Below, piece by piece: positions 1 to 9,488 of a stretch of 10,665 nucleotides of DNA. The stretch's first letter is position 1, and each line of letters opens with the position of its first letter. The notes under the pieces are model-generated. The model was not told the DNA's origin. It worked only from the letters and a program-made list of their open reading frames with translations, and searched no databases. A program made the position numbers and the translations under genes. Source of the stretch: DATLFA01 sp039934635 (GTDB lineage: Bacteria > Actinomycetota > Acidimicrobiia > Acidimicrobiales > WLNW01); NCBI GenBank assembly GCA_039934635.1, contig JBDTLT010000196.1, positions 1 to 10,665 on the forward strand. The letters run 5' to 3'.

Positions 1-1295
1 ACGCTGCGCATCGTGCGCACGATCACCCGCAGATCGAACGCCAGCGATTGCCGGCGCAGGTAGTAGAACTCGTACTGCAGCTTCTCCAGCGCGTCCGACT
101 CGTTGCCCGCGTACCCGTACTTCACCTGGGCCCAGCCCGTGAGCCCCGGCCGCACCAGATGGCGCAGTCGATAGAACGGCAGCTTGTTCTCGAGTTGCTC
201 GACATACTGCGGTTGCTCTGGCCGGGGGCCAACGATCGCGAGGTCGCCCTTCAGCACATTGACGACCTGCGGCAGCTCATCGATGTGGGTGCGGCGCAGG
301 AACCGTCCGAACGGCGTGATGCGGGGATCGTCCTCTTCGGTCCAGGTGCCCGTCGGGACACCGTTGGCCGTCATCGAGCGGAACTTGTAGATCGTGAAGT
401 TCTTGCCGTTGCGCCCGACGCGGGTTTGGCGGAACAACAGCGGTCCCCGATTGGCGACGATGTTGCCGGCGACCACGAACGGTGAGACGGCGGCGAGCAG
501 CACCACGCCGCCGGCGGCGATTGCCACGTCGAGCATGCGCTTGATGCGGCTGTAGCGCACGCGGTGCAGCTCGCCGATGTCGAACATGAGTGATACACGC
601 TCGAGCTCGGAGACCGGCAGCTTGCCGAGCCACTCTTCGTAGAACAACGAAAGTGTGCGCACCCGCACGCCACTCTCGTGGAGGCTCGCGACCTGGTCGA
701 TGATCGACTGACTCAGCTGCGCATCGCGATCGAGCACGACCACGGTGGCGTCGCCCGCCCGCACCGACTCGATGAGTGCCTCGCGCGCGGGCAGGCCCGC
801 GAGCGCTTCTTCGAGCGACAACACGTCGATGACGGTCGCCGGCCGTTCGGCTTGCTCGAGCTCGACGGCCAGCGTGGCCGCGTCGGCCCAGCTGCCCACG
901 ACGACCACACGGTCACGCGCCTCGTCCCGCGAGCGGCCATCGCTCGCCAAGACCGCGCAGAGCCCGTACCACGGGATCAAGATCGCGGTCGTCGCAAACA
1001 CGACCGACCGCGGCAATAGTGCCGCGCCGGCGATGAGCTGCAGCGCGGAGAACGACAGCGCACCGGTGCAGGCGGCGACCGCGGACGTGAGCGCGATCGC
1101 GCCCCGGCGCCGCGGGAGGTCAGGGAGCCCGGCGAGGTACGCCGTCACCGCCATGGCAACGGCGAAGGTGATGGCCCACCCAAACCGCGACGAGGCGGTG
1201 AAATCGTACGAATGGCTGGCCGCATGCAGCTTCGAAAACGCAGCGACGACCGCCGCAATGCCGACAACGAGCAGGATTCGACTGAACCTGCGCAC
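1..1295 (-). CDS. Polyprenyl-phosphate hexose-1-phosphate transferase (initiating exopolysaccharide sugar transferase), 3' end cut by window edge
   Basis: The gene reads leftward from a GTG at 1293-1295 and gives 431 residues before leaving the window with no stop codon, so a short C-terminal end is missing. Four hydrophobic segments (about residues 5-21, 39-56, 67-91, 98-117) are followed by a soluble, nucleotide-fold-like region (about 127-220). The bacterial sugar transferase domain (PF02397 type) starts near residue 250 with a KRMLDVAIA membrane helix. It then shows FRQTRVGRNGK, YKFRSM, the catalytic Asp-Glu pair in HIDELPQ (D339, E340), GPRPE (356-360) and RPGLTGWAQ. Enzymes of this family move a sugar-1-phosphate from a nucleotide sugar to undecaprenyl phosphate at the inner face of the membrane, the first step of repeat-unit synthesis. 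Which sugar is used cannot be read from the sequence. The start is supported by GAGAGG 8 bases upstream and by an in-frame TAG further up. uvrA ends 63 bases upstream on the same strand, so read-through is possible. Confidence 0.93.
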   Translation of the reverse strand, partial: MRRFSRILLVVGIAAVVAAFSKLHAASHSYDFTASSRFGWAITFAVAMAVTAYLAGLPDLPRRRGAIALTSAVAACTGALSFSALQLIAGAALLPRSVVFATTAILIPWYGLCAVLASDGRSRDEARDRVVVVGSWADAATLAVELEQAERPATVIDVLSLEEALAGLPAREALIESVRAGDATVVVLDRDAQLSQSIIDQVASLHESGVRVRTLSLFYEEWLGKLPVSELERVSLMFDIGELHRVRYSRIKRMLDVAIAAGGVVLLAAVSPFVVAGNIVANRGPLLFRQTRVGRNGKNFTIYKFRSMTANGVPTGTWTEEDDPRITPFGRFLRRTHIDELPQVVNVLKGDLAIVGPRPEQPQYVEQLENKLPFYRLRHLVRPGLTGWAQVKYGYAGNESDALEKLQYEFYYLRRQSLAFDLRVIVRTMRS

Positions 1296-1303
1296 TGTCA
1301 GCG

Positions 1304-1309
1304 CCTCTC
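1304..1309 (-). promoter_or_regulatory. Ribosome binding site of the sugar transferase
   Basis: On the minus strand the sequence GAGAGG lies 8 bases before the GTG at 1295. It is the clearest Shine-Dalgarno match seen for any start in the window. It decides the start codon, because no other ATG or GTG in this frame lies between the start and the upstream in-frame TAG. Confidence 0.6.
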
Positions 1310-1358
1310 GCCGCTCGCCATACCTCTACATCGGCCGGCCAGGTCGAGAGGATGAGGC

Positions 1359-4274
<2,916 letters not shown>

Positions 4275-4281
4275 GAAGGGC

Positions 4282-4310
4282 AGCCTATCCCGGGGACGCA
4301 AACCATCGAA
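4282..4310 (-). promoter_or_regulatory. Candidate uvrA promoter, possibly leaderless
   Basis: On the minus strand TAGGCT (4287 down to 4282) fits the TANNNT -10 pattern of actinobacterial housekeeping promoters. A weaker -35 candidate, TTCGAT (4310 down to 4305), lies exactly 17 bases upstream and is inside the LexA box. Seven bases separate the -10 element from the GTG at 4274, so transcription would start at or next to the start codon and give a leaderless mRNA. This agrees with the lack of a convincing Shine-Dalgarno site before this GTG. The spacing is seen in the sequence; promoter activity and the start point are inferred. Confidence 0.5.
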
Positions 4311-4320
4311 CGCATGTTTG
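4307..4320. promoter_or_regulatory. LexA (SOS) box upstream of uvrA
   Basis: The 14-base sequence CGAACGCATGTTTG is an inverted repeat that fits the Gram-positive and actinobacterial SOS box pattern CGAACRNRYGTTYG at every position. It lies 32 bases upstream of the uvrA GTG and overlaps the candidate -35 element, so bound LexA would be expected to block uvrA transcription until DNA damage. uvrA is a standard SOS gene in many bacteria, which supports the call. The box also sits 52 bases before the ATG of the divergent membrane protein gene, which it could in principle affect. Confidence 0.8.
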
Positions 4321-4372
4321 CACTTCTGTGTGGGTGACTCAAGGCGGACGGCCTGATGCCGACGTACTACCC

Positions 4373-5677
4373 ATGACGTCGCTGGCGACCAAACCCGCCG
4401 CCCCTGCTGCACTGACGGCCTCCGATCCGTCACCCTCCGAGGTCGCCCTCGCGCTCCTCGTCGCCACGATCGTGCTGCTACCGATCGCCACCGGAACCGT
4501 CGCCTGGTCGGCACCGGGCGGCGACGCCGATTTCACCCGACGGGTCACCTTCCAGTTGTTCGATCTCGCGCTGGTTCTGATGGGTTGCGCTCGCATCCAC
4601 GCCCTACTCGCCGAGGGGCGCGGTCGCGGCACCGCGGCGGTAGCGCTCGCGGCCACCGCCCACCGTGCCGTCGGCTCCGCGCTCGCGCTCTCGATCACCG
4701 TGCTCGGTACGGCCGGCGTCGTTGCGCTCGCCGCGCACCCGTCGCCGCGCGGGGCGGAACTCGCGGCTCGCATCGGCGTGGGTGCACTCGCAGCACAGGC
4801 GGTGATCGCCGCCCCATCACAGTGGCTGGTGCGCGTGCAAGCAACGGTTGCGCTCGTCGCGTCGGCCGACGCACTACTGGCGATCGCGCAATCCGCGCAC
4901 GGCGCGCCGCTCGGCCTGCGGTGGCTCGAGTTCGACGGCCCGCTGTATCCCTTCGGCTCGTCGCACGCGGGCCGCGGCGGTCTCACGCATCCGTATCACC
5001 TCGCGATGTTCCTCGAGGTCGGCATCGTCGCCGCCCTCCTCGCGCTACGCCACACACGCCGGCGCCTGCCATGGCTGGTCGCGCTCGCGACGTGCAGCGC
5101 CGGCCTCGGTGTCACCTATTCCCGCGCGGCGGCAATCGGTGTCGCCGCGGCCGTCGTCGCGTTGTCGTGGCCGCGCCGCAACCGGCGCGACGACCCGTCG
5201 AAGCACATGTACATCGTTGCCGCGTGCGTGATGCTCGCCGGCGTCGCCGTGACCGGCCTCACGATGGGCAATGGTTGGTACAGCCGGGCGAGTTCGTCCA
5301 CCAACCTCCAGTCGGCCGACAGTGGACGGCTCGATCGGGCACGCGAGGGCCTCGACATGATCCGCGACAACCCGATCGTCGGCGTCGGGCCGGGGCGCTA
5401 CACCATCGTGCGCGCCGAGAACGGTGACGTCGCTCCGCTGCCGCCGCACAACGTCGTGCTGCACGCCGGCGCCGAAGCCGGCGTACTGGCGGGTTTCGCA
5501 GTTGCCGCGATCGGGCTGCTGCTCGTGCTGCGCTACTTGCGGGCGCCGCGCGAAGTAACAGCGGCGTTCGTGCTCATCGTCCCCTACTTCGCCTTCGACG
5601 CGTATCCGTACATATTCCCCGCGGGTCTGTTCCTGAGCGCGCTCTGGTTCGGGCTGCTCGAACGGGCGAGGCACTGA
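4373..5677 (+). CDS. O-antigen ligase/polymerase-like integral membrane protein (Wzy_C/WaaL family)
   Basis: The product has 434 residues from the ATG at 4373 and is a polytopic membrane protein with about ten or more hydrophobic segments from residue 23 to the C terminus. Family signs lie in the second half: THPYHLAMFLE (205-215), YSRAA (249-253), then the large-loop pattern SGRLDRAREGLDMIRDNPI (317-335) followed by VGVGPGRY (336-343), and PPHNVVLHAGAEAGVLAG (357-374). That His-Asn followed by a Glu-Ala-Gly helix is typical of O-antigen ligases and Wzy-type polymerases. Such proteins move lipid-linked glycans to an acceptor, or polymerise repeat units, on the outer face of the membrane. Ligase and polymerase cannot be told apart here. 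No Shine-Dalgarno site stands out before the ATG. In-frame GTG codons at 4328 and 4334 are alternatives that would add up to 15 residues without family resemblance. The stop TGA shares its A with the ATG of the next gene, pointing to translational coupling. Confidence 0.85.
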   Translation: MTSLATKPAAPAALTASDPSPSEVALALLVATIVLLPIATGTVAWSAPGGDADFTRRVTFQLFDLALVLMGCARIHALLAEGRGRGTAAVALAATAHRAVGSALALSITVLGTAGVVALAAHPSPRGAELAARIGVGALAAQAVIAAPSQWLVRVQATVALVASADALLAIAQSAHGAPLGLRWLEFDGPLYPFGSSHAGRGGLTHPYHLAMFLEVGIVAALLALRHTRRRLPWLVALATCSAGLGVTYSRAAAIGVAAAVVALSWPRRNRRDDPSKHMYIVAACVMLAGVAVTGLTMGNGWYSRASSSTNLQSADSGRLDRAREGLDMIRDNPIVGVGPGRYTIVRAENGDVAPLPPHNVVLHAGAEAGVLAGFAVAAIGLLLVLRYLRAPREVTAAFVLIVPYFAFDAYPYIFPAGLFLSALWFGLLERARH

Positions 5678-6771
5678 TGACCGTCACCACCATCGACATC
5701 GAGTCACCGACCGAGCGCGCGGCGTCGTTGCCGTGGGAGGCGATCGTCCGCTTTGCCGCGCTGGCCACGTTGTGCATGTCGGCGTACGTGCTGCTGCACG
5801 TCGCGCAAAGCAGCGCCAACCCGCTCGACTTCATTCAACCCGGCACCAACGGTCCGTCGGCCGACGTCATCCACGCCGACTTCCCCGAAGACGACCTGCC
5901 CGCGGGCCTCGGTCTCGATGGCCAGCAGTACTACGCCGTCGCGCGTGATCCGATGCACGTGCGCGACAACGCCGCCTATCTCGATCGGCCGCGCTACCGC
6001 ATGCAACGCCCGCTGTTCCCGTTGCTCGCCTGGGCGCTGCATCCCACGGGCGGAGGCACCGGGCTGGTCGTCGCGTTCGTCGTCGTCGGCATCGCCGCAC
6101 TGTTCGTCGGATCCCTTGCCACCGGCGCCTTGAGCATCACGCTGGGCGGGCCGGCGTGGGCCGCCATGTTCTTCGCGGCAGCGCCCGGCGCGTTCTGGTC
6201 GTTGCGCGTCACGGTGGCCGACTCGCTCGCGCTCGCACTCGCACTGTGCGCAGTCGCCTTTGCCGCGCGGTCGCACCACCGCCGCGCGCTCATCTGCGCG
6301 CTCTTGGCCGTGCTCACCAAAGAAGTCGCGCTGCTCATTCTCATCGGCTGGTATCTCAGCAACCGGTCTCGGCGCAACGCGTTCATGGCCGGCGCCGCAA
6401 CGGCAACGATCATCGGATGGGCGGCCGTGCTGCGGGTGCTGCTACCCCCGGACCCCGCGGGTGTCAACGAGTTCGGGTTTCCGTTCGTCGGTCTCGTCCG
6501 CGCCGCCTCGCGCCATTGGTTCGACCACCAAGAGCTGTGGGGCGGCGCGACGGCGGTCACTGCGCTGGTGCTCGCCGCGTTCGTGCTCGCTCGTCACCAG
6601 CTACGCCATCCGCTGTCGGGCATCGTTGCCGCGCTCGTCGCGTTCGCCGCCATCATGAACAGTGACGTCATCGGACTGAACTTCGGCGCGACCCGCTCGA
6701 TGATGGGCCTCTTGGTCGTGGCCGCGCTCGCCGTCGTCACGCCCCGCGCGACACGGACGATCAATCAGTGA
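5677..6771 (+). CDS. Multi-pass membrane protein, probable GT-C-type glycosyltransferase
   Basis: The product has 364 residues. A first hydrophobic segment (about 22-43) is followed by an external loop of about 65 residues and then seven or more membrane segments. The loop holds GLDGQQYYAVARDP (79-92) and RPRYRMQRPLFP (104-115). This DGQ-YY-DP followed by YR-QR-P pattern recurs in bacterial membrane proteins regarded as GT-C-like glycosyltransferases, whose first-loop acidic residues act in catalysis; D81 and D91 are candidates. LAVLTKEVALL (210-220) is another feature common in these proteins. GT-C enzymes use polyprenyl-phosphate sugars on the outer face of the membrane. The gene starts inside the stop of the ligase-like gene (1-base overlap) and its own stop overlaps the next GTG by 4 bases, so it sits in the middle of a coupled operon. 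The reaction, donor and acceptor are unknown, and the glycosyltransferase call rests on motif resemblance only. Confidence 0.7.
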   Translation: MTVTTIDIESPTERAASLPWEAIVRFAALATLCMSAYVLLHVAQSSANPLDFIQPGTNGPSADVIHADFPEDDLPAGLGLDGQQYYAVARDPMHVRDNAAYLDRPRYRMQRPLFPLLAWALHPTGGGTGLVVAFVVVGIAALFVGSLATGALSITLGGPAWAAMFFAAAPGAFWSLRVTVADSLALALALCAVAFAARSHHRRALICALLAVLTKEVALLILIGWYLSNRSRRNAFMAGAATATIIGWAAVLRVLLPPDPAGVNEFGFPFVGLVRAASRHWFDHQELWGGATAVTALVLAAFVLARHQLRHPLSGIVAALVAFAAIMNSDVIGLNFGATRSMMGLLVVAALAVVTPRATRTINQ

Positions 6772-8522
6772 CGACGGTCGTCGGTCCGCGCCACGGGCCC
6801 AGTCTGAACACGACGGCGCGGCTCGCGGCGCTGAAACCGTGGCCCGACTTCCGGCCGCGCCTGCACCACTTGGTGCTGCTGATCCTTGCCGCGCAATTCG
6901 TCACGATCGGCTTGATCGAAGCCAGCCGCGACAGCGCCACCGTCGACGAAGCGGTCGATGTCGCCTCGGGCATCACCATCGTGGCCCGTCACGACTTCCG
7001 CATGAATCCCGAGCACGGACCGCTGCCCAAGGTACTCAGCGCATTGCCCGCGATGCTGGCGCATCCGATCATCCCGAACGACGAGACCTACCGCGACGGC
7101 GCGTGGTTCGACTACACCGATCGATTCATCTCGCAGAACCGTGCCGCCGGACGACTCGACAACGTGCTCTTCCTGGCGCGTACCGTCGCCATCGCCGAGG
7201 GACTCACCGCCGCACTGCTGCTCTACCTGTTCGGCCGCCGCCTCGCCGGGCCGTGGGGTGGCACCGTCTCTGCTGCCCTCTGGCTCACGACCCCGGTCTT
7301 CATCGGGTTTTCCCACTTCGCCATGATCGACATCGCATTCACGGTCGCGCTCCTTGCGCTTTCCTATCGCCTGTTGCGCTTCTTCGACGATCCGAATCCG
7401 ATCACGGCGGCATTGTGTGGAGTTGCGTGTGCTGCTGCGCTGTTGACGCGCCACAACGCGCTGCCGATCGTCGGAGTCGTCGTCGTTGCTACTTTGATCG
7501 TGAGCCTCCGTCACAGTTGGCGCGCCGCGCTGCGCAACGCGGCGATCGTCGGCCTCGTGGTGTTCGGGCTCGTGTGGCTCTTCTATCGCGGCATCGACCC
7601 CACGCCACCCGGCGGCGAGATCGGACAACGCTTCGACGCGGTCATCGCGACCGCGCAGCACGATTCGATCACCGCGCGCGCCGCGTTGACCGTGCCTCTG
7701 CCGCAAGAGTTCCGCGCCGGCCTCGGGTATCTGTTCGTGACCTCCGACGATCGGCCGGCCTACGCGTTCGGCCACGCGTGGGATGGCTCACGCGTGTGGT
7801 TCTTCCCGGCCGCCGCGTTGGCGAAGCTCTCGTTCGTGGTCATCGGCACCTGCCTCGCCGGGCTGTTCTGCTTGCGGCGGGTCGATGGCGCGACACGCCG
7901 CTCCGTCATGGCCGCATTGTGGTTGCCCACCGGCGCGCTCGGGGTCATGCTGCTCGGCCAGCCGCTGAACCTCGGCCTTCGCTACGCCTTCCCGATCGTC
8001 GCTGCTCTCTTCGTGGTTGCCGCGCCCGCAGTACTCATCGGTCGCGTCATCGTGCGTCGCGCGCTGGGCGCGGCCGCGCTCGGACTGCAAGTGATGTTCG
8101 TCTGGATGGCCGCGCCCCATTCGCTGGCCTGGACTCCCCCGCCCTTCACACCTGCCTATCGCTTCGTGACGGACTCCAACGTCGACTACGGCCAGGATGT
8201 CGAACTCTTCATTCGCTGGGCCGAGCAACACCAAACGGCGGCGGCGATCGTCCGCGCACGCGGCTTCTCATTGCCGGCGTCGGTCCAACCGCTGCTCGGT
8301 ACGGCACCCGCCGCGCTCGACGGCTGGGTCGCCGTGAGTGTCACCAACCTCACGGCGTTGCACCGCGACGAACTGTCGTGGCTGCGGGCGTATTGCCCCG
8401 TCGACTCGATCGGCGGCAGCATCCTGCTCTACTACTTCGACTCGCCGCCCGACGGCGCGCCCGGCCCTACGACGCCCGCCCGACCCTGCCCTGCCGCCGC
8501 CGCCGCAAGTCACCGAAGCTGA
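6768..8522 (+). CDS. GT39/PMT-like membrane glycosyltransferase (phospholipid-carrier dependent)
   Basis: The product has 584 residues and starts at a GTG in a GTGA overlap with the previous gene. After a first membrane helix (about 34-50) the outer loop has SATVDEAVDVASG (57-68) and FRMNPEHGPLPKVLSALP (77-94), the Asp-Glu and Glu-His pattern of the PMT_2/ArnT-like GT-C fold; D60 and E61 are candidate catalytic or metal-binding residues. Many membrane helices follow. Further family signs are VWFFPAAALAKLS (343-355), LGLRYAFPI (402-410), DSNVDYGQDVELFIRWAEQH (469-488) and a C-terminal PVDSIGGSILLYYF (544-557). Enzymes of this group transfer a sugar from a polyprenyl-phosphate donor to a protein, lipid or glycan acceptor on the outer face of the membrane. 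The acceptor here is unknown, though the operon suggests envelope polysaccharide. The usual EHPP is EHGP here. The last 27 residues are a Pro/Ala-rich tail coded by a short run of GCC/CCG triplets and are probably unstructured. Confidence 0.88.
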   Translation: MTTVVGPRHGPSLNTTARLAALKPWPDFRPRLHHLVLLILAAQFVTIGLIEASRDSATVDEAVDVASGITIVARHDFRMNPEHGPLPKVLSALPAMLAHPIIPNDETYRDGAWFDYTDRFISQNRAAGRLDNVLFLARTVAIAEGLTAALLLYLFGRRLAGPWGGTVSAALWLTTPVFIGFSHFAMIDIAFTVALLALSYRLLRFFDDPNPITAALCGVACAAALLTRHNALPIVGVVVVATLIVSLRHSWRAALRNAAIVGLVVFGLVWLFYRGIDPTPPGGEIGQRFDAVIATAQHDSITARAALTVPLPQEFRAGLGYLFVTSDDRPAYAFGHAWDGSRVWFFPAAALAKLSFVVIGTCLAGLFCLRRVDGATRRSVMAALWLPTGALGVMLLGQPLNLGLRYAFPIVAALFVVAAPAVLIGRVIVRRALGAAALGLQVMFVWMAAPHSLAWTPPPFTPAYRFVTDSNVDYGQDVELFIRWAEQHQTAAAIVRARGFSLPASVQPLLGTAPAALDGWVAVSVTNLTALHRDELSWLRAYCPVDSIGGSILLYYFDSPPDGAPGPTTPARPCPAAAAASHRS

Positions 8523-8561
8523 ACCGCGTCGCTCACCGACACATCTGACACGCTGTGGCCG

Positions 8562-9488
8562 GTGACCACTGCGTATCTCGCGGCCGACGGCTTCGAGCAA
8601 CAACTCGCCGACGAGTTGCGCTTTGCCGGCGTCGCCGTGACGACTCGCCACGGCCGTCTGTTCGTCGCCGCCGAGCGCGTGCACGCCGCCTGGGCGATCA
8701 ACACGTGGTTCGACGCCGAGCACGTTCCCATCTCTTCGATCGGTGACGCCGCCAAAGCGCTGCGCGAGCGCCAACGCAATTGGGCGCTCTACGCACCAGA
8801 GCATCGTGGCCGTGCCGAATTGATCGCCGCCCGCTTGCCCCACGTGTCGGCCAAGCCATTGGTGTTGGGGGCGAGCCCACCGCGTGCACCATTGGGTTCG
8901 TGGACGCTGCTCGCACCCGACTTGTTGCTCGCGTCGACGCAGTGCTCGAGCCCGTTCCCCAACGGCGAACCGCGTTTCGTGGAAGATCGTGAAGGGCCGC
9001 CCAGCCGCGCGTATCTCAAGTTGTGGGAAGCAATGGTGCGCCTCGACCGCTGGCCCAAGGCGGGCGACCTCTGCCTCGATCTCGGCGCCAGCCCCGGCGG
9101 TTGGACATGGCTGCTCGCGCAATCCGGCGCGCGTGTCATCGCTGTCGACAAGGCGCCGCTCGACCCGCGCGTCAGCAACCTGCGCAATGTCGAGTGGCGC
9201 AACGCCAGCGCATTCGCTCTCGAACCCGCATCGTTCGACCATATCGACTGGCTCTGTAGCGACGTCATCGGCTATCCGTCGCGGTTGCTGGCGCTGGCCG
9301 AACGCTGGCAACGATCCGGGCGCGTGCGCAACATGATCGTCACCGTGAAGTTCCAAGGCGAAACCGATCACGATCTCGCCCATGCGTTCGCAGCCATGCC
9401 GGGTGGTCGCCTCTTTCATCTGCACAACAACCGCCACGAGTTGACGTTCGCTATCGTCGACACCGCCACGTCGGATGGCGATTGCTGA
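8562..9488 (+). CDS. RlmM/FtsJ-like SAM-dependent RNA 2'-O-methyltransferase
   Basis: The product has 308 residues. The C-terminal half is a Rossmann-fold methyltransferase: SRAYLKLWEA (148-157), SAM-binding LDLGASPGGWTWLL (172-185), and acidic motif II ending in AVD (194-196). The K-D-K-E tetrad of the FtsJ/RrmJ family can be assigned as K153, D234 (CSD), K263 (TVKFQGE) and E293 (RHELTFA). The order and wording match RlmM, which methylates the 2'-O of a cytidine in 23S rRNA (C2498 in E. coli). The N-terminal part, with ADGFEQQLADELRFAGV (8-24), resembles the start of RlmM's THUMP-containing region, but the whole protein is shorter than the roughly 366-residue E. coli enzyme. The target site is inferred and could be another RNA. 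The start is GTG at 8562, 39 bases after the glycosyltransferase stop, without a strong ribosome binding site. The stop overlaps the next ATG by one base. RlmM is best known from Gammaproteobacteria. Confidence 0.85.
   Translation: MTTAYLAADGFEQQLADELRFAGVAVTTRHGRLFVAAERVHAAWAINTWFDAEHVPISSIGDAAKALRERQRNWALYAPEHRGRAELIAARLPHVSAKPLVLGASPPRAPLGSWTLLAPDLLLASTQCSSPFPNGEPRFVEDREGPPSRAYLKLWEAMVRLDRWPKAGDLCLDLGASPGGWTWLLAQSGARVIAVDKAPLDPRVSNLRNVEWRNASAFALEPASFDHIDWLCSDVIGYPSRLLALAERWQRSGRVRNMIVTVKFQGETDHDLAHAFAAMPGGRLFHLHNNRHELTFAIVDTATSDGDC

Noticed and set aside
1331..1340. The palindrome GGCCGGCC between uvrA and the sugar transferase, as a possible terminator.
   Set aside because: It has no room for a loop and no T-run follows on the minus strand, so it does not look like an intrinsic terminator.
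4275..4514. An N-terminal extension of uvrA up to 4514.
   Set aside because: The added 80 residues are Arg-rich and unlike UvrA, would overlap the divergent ligase-like gene, and would place the LexA box inside the coding sequence.
6765..7775. A 336-codon open frame on the minus strand opposite the GT39-like gene.
   Set aside because: Highly charged low-complexity translation without hydrophobic core or domain; it is the complement of a membrane protein gene.
8484..8508. A GCC/CCG triplet run as a functional repeat or slippage site.
   Set aside because: It is only a few triplets long and codes for the Ala-rich tail of the glycosyltransferase; such runs are common in GC-rich genes.
8523..8561. 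The gap before the methyltransferase gene as a promoter or terminator.
   Set aside because: No hairpin with a T-run and no convincing -10/-35 pair could be found in these 39 bases.
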